This document shows positions 38,861-46,768 of a DNA stretch of 64,000 nucleotides, piece after piece. The stretch is from assembly GCF_002252675.1 (NCBI RefSeq), contig NZ_NQKY01000008.1, positions 46,317-110,316 of the forward strand, written 5' to 3'. A model generated the notes under the pieces. The model was given only the letters and a program-made list of their open reading frames with translations, made no database searches and had not been told where the DNA came from. This DNA is from Synechococcus sp. BO 8801 (GTDB lineage: Bacteria; Cyanobacteriota; Cyanobacteriia; PCC-6307; Cyanobiaceae). Numbering within the stretch: position 1 is the first letter of the stretch; each line of letters opens with the position of its first letter. The position numbers were made by a program, and so were the translations under genes.

Positions 38861-39084
38861 CGGGTGGCATGACGGGAGACCTGCTGCTGCGGGTCAATGG
38901 GGAAGCGCGCCGCTGCCCCGCGGGTCTGTGTCTCGATGCCGTGCTCGTGGCGCTCGGCTACCAGCCGCGTCTGGTGGTGGTGGAGTTCAACGGTGAGATC
39001 CTGCCCAGGGATCGCTGGCCAGCCCAGGCTGTGGTGGAATCCGATGTGCTGGAAGTGGTCACCATCGTGGGGGGCGGTTCCTAG
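38857..39084 (+). CDS. thiS: Sulfur carrier protein ThiS
   Basis: ThiS, 75 residues, ubiquitin-fold sulfur carrier for the thiazole ring of thiamine. Features are LLLRVNGEARRCPAG, VALGYQPRLVVVEFNGEI, VESDVLEVVTIVGGG. The protein ends in GGGS, not the GG terminus needed for adenylation, so removal of Ser or use of an alternative form is implied. The start could be this ATG or the in-frame ATG at 38869. ATGA coupling to thiE. thiG is not in the window. Confidence 0.92.
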   Translation: MTGGMTGDLLLRVNGEARRCPAGLCLDAVLVALGYQPRLVVVEFNGEILPRDRWPAQAVVESDVLEVVTIVGGGS

Positions 39085-39111
39085 ATTCCTGCCATCGCAA
39101 CGTCGTACCCC

Positions 39112-40062
39112 ATGGGTTCCCGCTTGTTCCGGCGCCTGGCCGGTCTGATGGTCGTGCCCGTGCTGGTGGCCGGCCTGGTGATCGCCTCCCCGCCGCCGGC
39201 CCAGGCCGCCAGCGGTGGTCGCATCGGTGGTGGCAGCTTCCGTTCGGCGCCCTCCATGCCCCGCAGCTACGGCGGCGGCGGTGGCTACGGGGGCGGCAGC
39301 TTCGGCGGCGGCGGCTACCGGGGCGGCGGCATCGGCTTCCCCTTCATCGTGCCGATCTTCGGTTTCGGTGGCGGCGGCCTGTTCGGTTTTCTGATCCTGA
39401 TGGCCGTGGCCGGCGTGGTGGTCAACGCCCTGCGCGGCGGTGGCGGCGGCCCGGCCCTGGCGGGTTCCGGTTCCGAGCTTTCCTACAGGCCACGCCCGGA
39501 CGGGCCGGTCTCGATCGCCCAGGTCCAGGTGGGCCTGCTGGCGTCCGCCCGCGATCTCCAGGACGATCTGCGCCGGCTGGCCGGTTCGTCGGACACCTCC
39601 AGCAGCAGCGGCCTGCAGCGGGTGCTGCAGGAAACCAGCCTCTCCCTGCTGCGCCATCCCGATCTCTGGGTGTACGCCAACGGCGAAGTGGGCCAGGTGC
39701 CCTTCGCCAGCGCCGAATCCACCTTCAACCGGCTCTCCATGCAGGAGCGCAGCAAGCTGGAACGCGAACTCACCGCCAACGTGGCCGGGCGCCGCTTCAG
39801 TGAGCCCGCCCCCGTGGCCCCCGGTGCCAGCGATGCCGCCAGCGATTTCATCGTCGTCACCCTGCTGGTGGCCAGCCGGCGCAACCTGGCGATCAAGGGG
39901 GCCGGCACCGCCGACGACCTGCGCGATTCGCTCCAGAAACTCGGTGCAGTCGGCGCGGACGATCTGCTGGCCATCGAGGTGATCTGGCAGCCGGAAGGGG
40001 CCGGCGAGGTGCTCACCACCGAGCAGGTGATCACGGCCTACCCCAACCTGCAGCATCTCTGA
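39112..40062 (+). CDS. DUF1517 domain-containing protein
   Basis: A 316-residue protein. A signal-like helix (LAGLMVVPVLVAGLVIASPPPAQA) is followed by a Gly/Ser-rich low-complexity stretch (GGGGGYGGGSFGGGGYRGGG), a second hydrophobic helix (FGFLILMAVAGVVVNAL), and a C-terminal DUF1517 domain (VSIAQVQVGLLASARDLQDD, DFIVVTLLVASRRN, IEVIWQPEGAGEVLTTEQV). The family is widespread in cyanobacteria and plastids, with thylakoid or envelope location, and no firm function. It lies 27 nt after thiS on the same strand. Confidence 0.9.
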   Translation: MGSRLFRRLAGLMVVPVLVAGLVIASPPPAQAASGGRIGGGSFRSAPSMPRSYGGGGGYGGGSFGGGGYRGGGIGFPFIVPIFGFGGGGLFGFLILMAVAGVVVNALRGGGGGPALAGSGSELSYRPRPDGPVSIAQVQVGLLASARDLQDDLRRLAGSSDTSSSSGLQRVLQETSLSLLRHPDLWVYANGEVGQVPFASAESTFNRLSMQERSKLERELTANVAGRRFSEPAPVAPGASDAASDFIVVTLLVASRRNLAIKGAGTADDLRDSLQKLGAVGADDLLAIEVIWQPEGAGEVLTTEQVITAYPNLQHL

Positions 40063-40125
40063 ACCTGCGGCCTTGCCGGCCGGCCTGCCGTCCCCCACAC
40101 TGCGCGGCAGAAGCCGCAGGCGCCG

Positions 40126-40284
40126 ATGCCTCCCCATCGGATCAGCTGGATCAACTCCCCGGTGCTGCTGGAGGCCATCGAGCGTTACGAGCAGGGCCGT
40201 CTGCCGCGCCCCCTGGCCCTCTGGCTCCAGACCGTGCTGGAGCTGGAGGCTCCTCCGGCGGGTCCCCTGCGTCCCGGCGGCTGA
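40126..40284 (+). CDS. Small hypothetical protein (52 residues)
   Basis: A short open frame, ATG 40126 to TGA 40284, coding for MPPHRISWINSPVLLEAIER followed by YEQGRLPRPLALWLQTVLEL and a Pro/Gly tail. It has an amphipathic helical look, typical codon use for the region and fits exactly between DUF1517 and the convergent larB gene, whose stop begins at the next base. I recognise no family. It was found by reading the gap directly and needs comparison with relatives. Confidence 0.5.
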   Translation: MPPHRISWINSPVLLEAIERYEQGRLPRPLALWLQTVLELEAPPAGPLRPGG

Positions 40285-40986
40285 TCAGCCGGCCCGGTCC
40301 AGCTGCAGGATCCGCAGGGCGGCCATGGCGGCCCCGTAGCCGTTGTCGATGTTCACCACGGTGAGCCCGGGGGCGCAGCTGGCCAGCATGCCCATCAGGG
40401 CCGCCTGGCCGCCGGCGCTCACCCCATAGCCCACCGCCACCGGCACCCCGATCACCGGCTGGGGCAGCAGGCCGGCCAGCACGGTGGGCAGGGCCCCCTC
40501 CATGCCGGCGCAGGCGATCAGCACCCGGGCCTGGCGCAGCCCCTCCAGCTGCCCCAGGAGCCGGTGCAGTCCGGCCACGCCCACGTCGAGCACCAGGTCG
40601 CTGGCCACCCCATGGCAGGCCAGGCCCAGGCGCGCCTCGGCCGCCACCGTGAGGTCGCTGCTGCCGCCGCCGAGCACCGCCACCCGCCCGAGGGCCGGAT
40701 CCGGCGGCGGCGGTGCGGGCCAGGTGAGGCAGCGGGCCAGCGGATGGTGGACGGGGGCTTCCCCGTCCCCGAGGGCCCCAAGGGCGTCCAAGCGCTCCTG
40801 GAGCCGCCGCTCCACCGCCGCGGCCTTCTCCGCCGACATGCGGGTCACCAGGGCCAGCTCCCCGGCCCGGCGCATCTCCAGCATCACGGCGGCGATCTGC
40901 TCGACGCTCTTGTGCTCGCCCCAGACCGCCTCCACCATGCCGAGCCGCCCGCGGCGGCCCAGGTCGAGCCGGGCGTCCTCGCTCAA
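40285..40986 (-). CDS. larB: LarB-like nickel pincer cofactor biosynthesis protein
   Basis: A 233-residue protein of the LarB/AIR-carboxylase-like family. LarB carboxylates nicotinic acid adenine dinucleotide in synthesis of the nickel-pincer cofactor. The N-terminal part reads LDLGRRGRLGMVEAVWGEHKS, and the PurE-like C-terminal part includes AVLGGGSSDLTVAAEA, IACAGMEGALPTVLAGL and VVNIDNGYGAAMAALRI. The TTG start at 40986 overlaps the TIGR03792 stop by 4 nt (TTGA) and keeps the conserved N terminus. No larC, larE or larA is seen nearby. Confidence 0.87.
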   Translation of the reverse strand: MSEDARLDLGRRGRLGMVEAVWGEHKSVEQIAAVMLEMRRAGELALVTRMSAEKAAAVERRLQERLDALGALGDGEAPVHHPLARCLTWPAPPPPDPALGRVAVLGGGSSDLTVAAEARLGLACHGVASDLVLDVGVAGLHRLLGQLEGLRQARVLIACAGMEGALPTVLAGLLPQPVIGVPVAVGYGVSAGGQAALMGMLASCAPGLTVVNIDNGYGAAMAALRILQLDRAG

Positions 40987-41483
40987 CGCCCCTCCTCCTC
41001 CACCGGCGGGGTCAGAGCCACCCACTCCAATTCGCCGGCGTGGACCAGGGGAAAGGGGTTGGCGGCCCCGGCCAGCCACCGGGCCTCAGGATCGCGGGAC
41101 AGGGCCCGCCGGGCCGCGACCTCGAACCGACCCTGCACCGCATCGATCTCGCTGGCCGGGATGGCCAGCCACTGGCGGCGGCTGCGCCAGCGGATCAGCA
41201 GCAGACCTTCCTCCCGTTCCGCGTCCCAGAGCAGCTCCCGGCCCAGGAAGCCGTCCTGGCGTTGCAGCCACGGTCCCCAGCTCTCCTCCTCCGCCTGCAG
41301 CCAGGCCCCCCGGGCGTCGGCGGGCACCTTCACCCTCAGGTGCTCCACCACCGGCCCCTGGGGCTGGGCGAGGGCGGCCGGGGTGGCGGCCTGGGCCGTG
41401 GCGGGAAGGCCGACCAGCACGACAGTGAGCAGGAAGAACGCGGCCAGCAAGGTAGCCAGCCAGCGGTTCGGTCGACGGATCAC
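40983..41483 (-). CDS. TIGR03792 family secreted protein
   Basis: A 166-residue protein with a signal peptide ([25 protein letters not shown]). The mature part resembles a dimeric alpha-beta barrel: [63 protein letters not shown]. This matches the uncharacterised cyanobacterial family TIGR03792. The GTG start at 41483 overlaps the ispF stop (GTGA), and its stop overlaps the larB start (TTGA), so the three genes are translationally linked. Function unknown. Confidence 0.85.
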   Translation of the reverse strand: MIRRPNRWLATLLAAFFLLTVVLVGLPATAQAATPAALAQPQGPVVEHLRVKVPADARGAWLQAEEESWGPWLQRQDGFLGRELLWDAEREEGLLLIRWRSRRQWLAIPASEIDAVQGRFEVAARRALSRDPEARWLAGAANPFPLVHAGELEWVALTPPVEEEGR

Positions 41484-41965
41484 GGCCGCTGCAGCAGCGC
41501 CACCGCATGGCAGGCGATGCCCTCCTGGCGGCCCGTGGGCCCGAGTCCCTCGTTGGTGGTCGCCTTGACCCCCACCTGCTCAGGGGCCAGGCCCATGCGG
41601 CCGGCGATCGCCTCCCGCATGGCGGCGATGTGGGGCTTGAGCCGGGGCCGCTCCGCCACCACCACCGTGTCGACGTTCAGCACGAGCCAGCCCCGCTCCG
41701 CCACCAGCGCCACCACCTGCTCCAGCAGCACCAGGCTGTCGGCGCCACGCCAGCGCTCGTCCTCCGGCGGAAAGTGGGTGCCGATGTCCCCCAGGCTGAG
41801 GGCCCCCAGCAGGGCATCCATCAGGGCGTGCACGAGTACGTCGGCGTCGCTGTGGCCGTCCAGCCCCAGGCCGTCGGGGTGCTCCAGGCGCACGCCGCCC
41901 AGGATCAGGGGACGGCCGGGGACGAGCCGGTGGATGTCGTAGCCGTTGCCGATGCGCAGCTGCAT
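41480..41965 (-). CDS. ispF: 2-C-methyl-D-erythritol 2,4-cyclodiphosphate synthase
   Basis: IspF, 161 residues, forms the cyclic diphosphate of the MEP isoprenoid pathway. Zinc ligands are in NGYDIHRL and [32 protein letters not shown] and the C-terminal [25 protein letters not shown] match the family. The ATG at 41965 fits the usual length. trmD lies 52 nt upstream on the same strand, and a TIGR03792 gene is coupled downstream. Confidence 0.96.
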   Translation of the reverse strand: MQLRIGNGYDIHRLVPGRPLILGGVRLEHPDGLGLDGHSDADVLVHALMDALLGALSLGDIGTHFPPEDERWRGADSLVLLEQVVALVAERGWLVLNVDTVVVAERPRLKPHIAAMREAIAGRMGLAPEQVGVKATTNEGLGPTGRQEGIACHAVALLQRP

Positions 41966-42017
41966 GGGGGGCGGTGGGGGCGGATCCAGTGTCGCCGGTG
42001 CGGGGCGATGGCGCGCC

Positions 42018-42713
42018 TCAGGTTTCCTGCTCCGCCTGCCACTGGGCCAGCAGGTCGGCGCGGCGCTCGCGGGTGCGGGCCACCTGCTGCTCCTGGCGCC
42101 AGCGGGCGATGGCGCCATGGTCGCCGCTGCGCAGCACCTCCGGCACCGCCATGCCGCGGAACTCCGCCGGCCGGGTGTAGTGGGGGTGCTCCAGCAGCAG
42201 GCTGCTGTGGCTTTCGGCTTCGAGGCAGTCCGGTGAACCCACGGTGCCGGGAAGCAGCCGCACCACGCCGCTGATCACCACCAGGGCCGGCAGCTCCCCG
42301 CCGGTGAGCACGAAATCGCCCAGGGACACCTCCTCGTCCGCCAGGGGCCGGATGCGCTCGTCGAAGCCCTCGTAGTGGCCGCAGAGCAGCACCAGCTGGT
42401 CGTGCTCGGAGGCCCAGCGGCGCAGGTCGCGCTGGTGCAGCGGCTGGCCCTGGGGGCTCATCAGCAGCACGCGGCGGCGCGGCAGCACCGGGATCGCCTC
42501 GAAGGCGGCGTAGACCGGCTCGGGCTTGAGCACCATGCCGGCACCGCCGCCGTAGGGCACGTCGTCCACCTTGCGGTAGCGATCGGTGGCGTGGTCGCGG
42601 GGGTTGTGGGTGTGGACCTCGGCGATGCCGGCGGCGAAGGCACGGCCGATCACCCCCAGCCCCAGCAGGGGCGTGAAGGCGTCCGGCACCAGGCTCACCA
42701 CGTCGAAGCGCAT
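42018..42713 (-). CDS. trmD: tRNA (guanine-37-N1)-methyltransferase
   Basis: TrmD, 231 residues, methylates G37 next to the anticodon and prevents frameshifting. The family pattern is clear: [66 protein letters not shown] and [14 protein letters not shown]. The length is normal. It lies 7 nt after the phycobiliprotein lyase gene on the same strand and may be co-transcribed. Confidence 0.97.
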   Translation of the reverse strand: MRFDVVSLVPDAFTPLLGLGVIGRAFAAGIAEVHTHNPRDHATDRYRKVDDVPYGGGAGMVLKPEPVYAAFEAIPVLPRRRVLLMSPQGQPLHQRDLRRWASEHDQLVLLCGHYEGFDERIRPLADEEVSLGDFVLTGGELPALVVISGVVRLLPGTVGSPDCLEAESHSSLLLEHPHYTRPAEFRGMAVPEVLRSGDHGAIARWRQEQQVARTRERRADLLAQWQAEQET

Positions 42714-42720
42714 GGGGAGC

Positions 42721-43242
42721 TCAGCCGGCGGGTCGGCTGACCCGCCGGATCTCGGAGCTGAAGCTGGCCCGGCCCGGGCGGCCGTCGGGGTGGTGCTCCA
42801 CGCTGCTGCGCAGGCGCAGGTTGGCCTTGGTGAACCAGATCCGCTCCCGCACCGACGCCCCGGCCCGCTCGCTGGTCAGCTCCAGGCTCCCATCCGGCCA
42901 CAGCTGCCAGTGCCCCGTGCTGGCGGCCCCGTCCGGGGCGCTGCCCTGGAAGCCGCCGTCGGGACGGAACAGCAGCCGGTGGCGGCCACCGCCGGGTGGG
43001 GTGATCTCCAGCCCTCCCGGCTCGCCGCTCTGCTCAGGGGCCAGGTAGGTGACCGTCAGTTCGCCCCGCTCGGAGCTGTGCCAGCTGGCCTCGTCCGCCT
43101 CGGCCTCCCGCGCCGCCTCTGCCGCCTCCTCGAGGCTGAAGCAGCTGCGCAGGGAGAGCCAGTCGCCGGCGCAGAAGGCCAGGAACGCCGCGATCGTCTC
43201 GGGAGGGAAGGGGGCGGCGGGCGGCTCGGTCGCGCTGGTCAC
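42721..43242 (-). CDS. Phycobiliprotein lyase, CpcS/CpeS type
   Basis: A 173-residue lipocalin-like protein that attaches phycobilins to cysteine residues of phycobiliproteins. Family features: FLAFCAGDWLSLRSCFSLEE near the N terminus, WHSSERGELTVTYL, and the C-terminal ERIWFTKANLRLRSSVEHH. Its presence points to phycobilisome-based light harvesting. Whether it serves phycocyanobilin or phycoerythrobilin sites cannot be told from sequence alone. It precedes trmD by 7 nt. Confidence 0.88.
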   Translation of the reverse strand: MTSATEPPAAPFPPETIAAFLAFCAGDWLSLRSCFSLEEAAEAAREAEADEASWHSSERGELTVTYLAPEQSGEPGGLEITPPGGGRHRLLFRPDGGFQGSAPDGAASTGHWQLWPDGSLELTSERAGASVRERIWFTKANLRLRSSVEHHPDGRPGRASFSSEIRRVSRPAG

Positions 43243-43344
43243 GGAGGGGGCGGCGGGAGATCGGGGCCGGTGGGCCCCGGTTGGGATCCTCGCAAACCCC
43301 CCGCTGCAGGGGTGCGCTGTGGGGGCTGCAGAGCGCCGGCGGCC

Positions 43345-44328
43345 TCAGTCGCCCCGGTAGCCCAGCTCGGCCAGCCGGCCCGGATGGCTGCGCCAGTTGG
43401 GCACCACCTTGACGAACAGCTCGAGGTACACCGGACCGTCGAACACCTTCTGCATCTGCAGCCGCGCCCCCTGGCCGATCGCCTTGAGCATCTGCCCCCC
43501 CTTGCCGATCAGGATGCCCTTCTGGCTGCTGCGCTCCACCAGCACGGTGGCGAGCACGGCCGTGCGCACCTTGCCCTTCGCCTCCTCCTCCACGATCCGC
43601 TCGATCCGCACCGCCACCGAGTGGGGCACCTCCTCCCGGGTGAGGGTCAGCACCTGCTCCCGGATCAGCTCCGCCAGCAGCAGCTGCTCCGGCTGGTCGC
43701 TGACCGTGTCGGCCGGGTAGAGCAGGGGGCCCGGCGGCAGGTCGGCCGCCAGGGCCTCCACCAGGGCCTGGCAGCCATCGCCGTTGAGGGCGCTGCAGGG
43801 GTGCAGGGGCCAGGTCACGGGGCGATCGCCACCCTCCGCCATCAGCTCCCGGTAGGTGGCGGCCAGATCCTCGGCGTCGGCGCCGACCCGGTCGCTCTTG
43901 TTGAGGGCCACATGCACCGGCACGCGGCTGTGGCGGAGCAGGTCGACGATGAACCCGTCCCCCCGGCCGGCCGGCTGGCTGGCATCCACCAGCAGCAGCA
44001 CCACATCCACCTCGCCGATGGCACCCCGGGCGCTCTGGACGAGGCGTTCCCCCAGCAGGTGATGGGGTTTGTGGATCCCCGGGGTGTCCAGCAGGATCAG
44101 CTGGGCGGCGGGGGTGGTGAGGATGGCCCGCAGCCGGTTGCGGGTGGTCTGGGCCACGGGGGAGGTGATGGCCACCTTCTGGCCCACCAGCTGGTTGAGC
44201 AGGGTGGATTTGCCCACGTTCGGCCGGCCGATCAGGGCCACGAAGCCGGAACGGAAGACAGGCGCTTCAGGGTTGCCCTCATCGGGCTGGGCATCGCCGG
44301 GGCTGGCGGTCGGGGCGCTCGGGTCCAT
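43345..44328 (-). CDS. era: GTPase Era
   Basis: Era, 327 residues, binds 16S rRNA during 30S subunit maturation. G1 is GRPNVGKSTLLN, G2 region SPVAQTTRNRLRAIL, G3 DTPGIHKP, G4 NKSDRVG. The C-terminal KH domain has IVVERxSQKGI-like LVERSSQKGILIGKGGQMLKAI (in two parts) and ends FVKVVPNWRSHPGRLAELGY. The ATG at 44328 places a 27-residue Asp/Pro-rich leader before the G domain. It is divergent from the next gene by 46 nt. A 102 nt GC-rich gap follows before cpcS. Confidence 0.96.
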   Translation of the reverse strand: MDPSAPTASPGDAQPDEGNPEAPVFRSGFVALIGRPNVGKSTLLNQLVGQKVAITSPVAQTTRNRLRAILTTPAAQLILLDTPGIHKPHHLLGERLVQSARGAIGEVDVVLLLVDASQPAGRGDGFIVDLLRHSRVPVHVALNKSDRVGADAEDLAATYRELMAEGGDRPVTWPLHPCSALNGDGCQALVEALAADLPPGPLLYPADTVSDQPEQLLLAELIREQVLTLTREEVPHSVAVRIERIVEEEAKGKVRTAVLATVLVERSSQKGILIGKGGQMLKAIGQGARLQMQKVFDGPVYLELFVKVVPNWRSHPGRLAELGYRGD

Positions 44329-44374
44329 AGCCTCAACACTGCCAGTCCGCGGGCCCCGCCGCCCGTCCGCCGCC

Positions 44375-44950
44375 ATGACCGATGACGCCCCGCTGACCGA
44401 GACCCCCTTGAACGGGACCCCCCTGGCGCCGAGCTTCCCCCAGGCGATGGAGATCGCGGCCCAGTGGATCGGTCTCTGGGAAGCCGGGGAACTCAGCGAT
44501 GAGGTGCTGGCCGATCGGGTGGGGGAGCTGGTGGCGAGCCGGGACGGGGCCCGTGGCTTTTTCGTGGTCGGCCTCACCGGCGAGGCGCCCCTGCTCGACC
44601 GGCTGCCGGAACCCCTGGTGGTCGCCCTGCGGCAGGTGGGTCCGGGGGTGGTGGATCTCACCGCGCGCAATCTGGCCATGAGCACGGCGATGGTGCTGCA
44701 CCACCGCCGTTCAGGGGACCTGGAGCACCAGGCCGGCTCGGAGCGCGTCCAGCTGCGCAGCACCGAGCTGCTGCGCCAGCTGGAGCCGGTGGCCGTGAAG
44801 CAGCGCCTCGAGACCCTGCTGGCGGCCGCCGCGGAGGACGGTGCAACCGAGGCGGTGGTGGCGGAGGACAGGGCCTTCCTCGACCGCTGGGGGTACGACG
44901 CCGAACAGCGTCAGGCAATCGCCGCCGCCATCGAGGCCGTGGCTGACTGA
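44375..44950 (+). CDS. Conserved hypothetical cyanobacterial protein
   Basis: A 191-residue soluble, mostly helical protein (FPQAMEIAAQWIGLWEAGEL, MAMSTAMVLHHRR-like LAMSTAMVLHHRRSGD, VQLRSTELLRQLEPVAVKQR, LDRWGYDAEQRQAIAAAIEA). It has the look of conserved picocyanobacterial proteins of unknown function. The ATG at 44375 is 46 nt from the divergent era start. It converges on the beta-barrel gene with a 33 nt gap. I can assign no activity. Confidence 0.75.
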   Translation: MTDDAPLTETPLNGTPLAPSFPQAMEIAAQWIGLWEAGELSDEVLADRVGELVASRDGARGFFVVGLTGEAPLLDRLPEPLVVALRQVGPGVVDLTARNLAMSTAMVLHHRRSGDLEHQAGSERVQLRSTELLRQLEPVAVKQRLETLLAAAAEDGATEAVVAEDRAFLDRWGYDAEQRQAIAAAIEAVAD

Positions 44951-44983
44951 GCCACGAACCCGGCAAACATCCTGGCCTGGGCC

Positions 44984-45664
44984 TCAGAACTTCAGGTAGA
45001 GCAGCGTCATGGCCTGAAGGGCGTCGAAAGTGACGCCATCGGGCAGGAAGACGTAGTTGACGTTGAACCCGAGGGTCACGTTCTGGGTGATGTTCAGATC
45101 GACGCCGCCGGTGAGCATGGCGTTCGTCTGGCCGGTGGAATAGGTGTTGGTGGCGATACCGCCCCCCAGGTAGGGGGAGACCACGGAGCGACGGAACAGA
45201 TCCAGGGTGAGGGGCAACTGGAAGGAGGTCTGGCCGTTGTAGCGGCCCAGCACATCACGGTTGCCGAAGATCACACTGGGACGCAGGGAGACCGCCAGGG
45301 TTTCATTGAGTTTGTACCCGATCCGACCGGTGAACACCCCGCTGTTGGGCAGGTCACTGCCGAAATTGACGCCCCCACCGATGCCGTAGATGCCCACGTT
45401 CTCGATCGGTTTGCCCTGACGCGGCACGATCGCCAGCTCGGCGGGATCCCGGTTGGCCGGAGGCGGGAGGTAGTCGGCAGGAAGGGTGGCCGCGTCGGTG
45501 ACGGGTTCCCAGCCGGCCGCCGCGGGCTCCGGGGCGATGGGGACCCAGGGAGCCGGTGGCGCCGGCAGCGACTGGGCCCGACCCGGATCGGCAGCCAGGG
45601 CCAGGGCCAGCCAGGCCAGACCGACCAGGGCGCCGCCGCCTGGGTGGAGCCGGATCCGCTTCAC
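44984..45664 (-). CDS. Outer-membrane beta-barrel-like protein in the export operon
   Basis: A 226-residue exported protein. A signal peptide (LVGLAWLALALAADPGRAQ) is followed by a Pro-rich linker and alternating strands typical of a small barrel (VGIYGIGGGVNFGS, GVFTGRIGYKLNETLAVSLR, NVTLGFNVNYVFLPDG), ending in LLYLKF with the C-terminal aromatic expected for outer-membrane insertion. It overlaps the stop of the Pro/Ala-rich gene by 4 nt and lies downstream of the Wza-type gene. Its role in export is unproven. Confidence 0.75.
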   Translation of the reverse strand: MKRIRLHPGGGALVGLAWLALALAADPGRAQSLPAPPAPWVPIAPEPAAAGWEPVTDAATLPADYLPPPANRDPAELAIVPRQGKPIENVGIYGIGGGVNFGSDLPNSGVFTGRIGYKLNETLAVSLRPSVIFGNRDVLGRYNGQTSFQLPLTLDLFRRSVVSPYLGGGIATNTYSTGQTNAMLTGGVDLNITQNVTLGFNVNYVFLPDGVTFDALQAMTLLYLKF

Positions 45665-46746
45665 TGGGCCACCACGGCGCCGGCTGGACCGGCCGGGGCC
45701 GGGGTGGGGGCGGGAGCTTCCGCCACAGGGGCCACCGTGGCAGCGGCCGGGGGCGGTGGCGGGGCGATCGGGGCGCTGCTGGCCACCGGCGAGACCCGCA
45801 CAGGGGCGGGGGTGGCCCTGTCCTCAGCAGGGAGCGGCTGCAGGTTCACGACCGTGGGGGTGACGGTCCCGGGGGCCTGGGCCGGCTGGCGGCTGGACCA
45901 CTCCTTGATGTCCTCGATCACCGCGGGATCGTCCGGCTGGCTGAGCACATCGACGCTGCCGTCGGCCTGGATCGCAAGGGGCACCTGGGTGGGCTTGCTG
46001 ACCCGGGTCGAGGGCACATGGATGACCCGGGCCTGCTGGAGCTTGGCCGTCTTGGTGGGCGTGGGGGTCGGCAGGGTGCGGATCGCCTGGCGCATCGGTT
46101 CCCTCAGGTTCTGGGGAATGGGAGCCATCGGATCGCCGCTGCTGGCCCAGCGGGCCCGCTCCGCCCGGGCCACGGTCGGCATGGCGGGCAGGCCAAGGTC
46201 CTGGATGGTGAGCACACCACCGAGGAGCTCGGAATTCGAGAAGTTGCGCTGCAGCAGGGTCTGGGCGCTGCCCAGGCCGGTGGTGCCGAGGGGAGGCCCA
46301 TCGATGCGGAAGGACGCCGGGCGGGACGGGGCCTTGGCCAACTGGACCGGGGCGGTGCTCCGGCGGGCGACCGCCGGACGGCGACCGGGATCGGGCCGGG
46401 CGCGCGACACGTTGGAGGGACCGCTGAGATCGAGGCTGCGTGCGAGGGGGGCATCCAGCAGCGAACCGATCTTTTCGGAGGCCGAACTCAGCACATGGCC
46501 GGTGGTGGTGCCCAGGTCGTCGAGGGGCGAGGAGGTGTCGGGCGCTGGGGTGGTGGCCGTTGCTTCCGGCGCTGAGGCGATTGCTTCGTCCGTCCCCTTC
46601 GGATCAGCCGGCTGGGGGATGGTCATGTCCTTGACCCGCGACTGCCAGCGGTCGTGGGCATCGATGGCCAGCAGCGGCAGCCAGATGGACTGGCTCAGCA
46701 GGGCCCAGGCGATGGCTTTGGGGCTGATGGTGGGTTCGCGGTACAT
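45661..46746 (-). CDS. Pro/Ala-rich membrane-anchored hypothetical protein
   Basis: A 361-residue protein with one N-terminal hydrophobic segment (AIAWALLSQSIWLPLLAI), a long disordered Ser/Thr/Pro region, a more ordered centre (LLQRNFSNSELLGGVLTIQD, NLREPMRQAIRTLP, VPLAIQADGSVDVLSQPDD) and a Pro/Ala-rich C-terminal tail. I recognise no family. It sits between the Wza-type and beta-barrel genes (22 nt gap, then ATGA overlap), so it is a candidate accessory of polysaccharide export, perhaps spanning the periplasm. Confidence 0.72.
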   Translation of the reverse strand: MYREPTISPKAIAWALLSQSIWLPLLAIDAHDRWQSRVKDMTIPQPADPKGTDEAIASAPEATATTPAPDTSSPLDDLGTTTGHVLSSASEKIGSLLDAPLARSLDLSGPSNVSRARPDPGRRPAVARRSTAPVQLAKAPSRPASFRIDGPPLGTTGLGSAQTLLQRNFSNSELLGGVLTIQDLGLPAMPTVARAERARWASSGDPMAPIPQNLREPMRQAIRTLPTPTPTKTAKLQQARVIHVPSTRVSKPTQVPLAIQADGSVDVLSQPDDPAVIEDIKEWSSRQPAQAPGTVTPTVVNLQPLPAEDRATPAPVRVSPVASSAPIAPPPPPAAATVAPVAEAPAPTPAPAGPAGAVVAQ

Positions 46747-46768
46747 GGGAGGGCTCGAGAAGCGGTTT

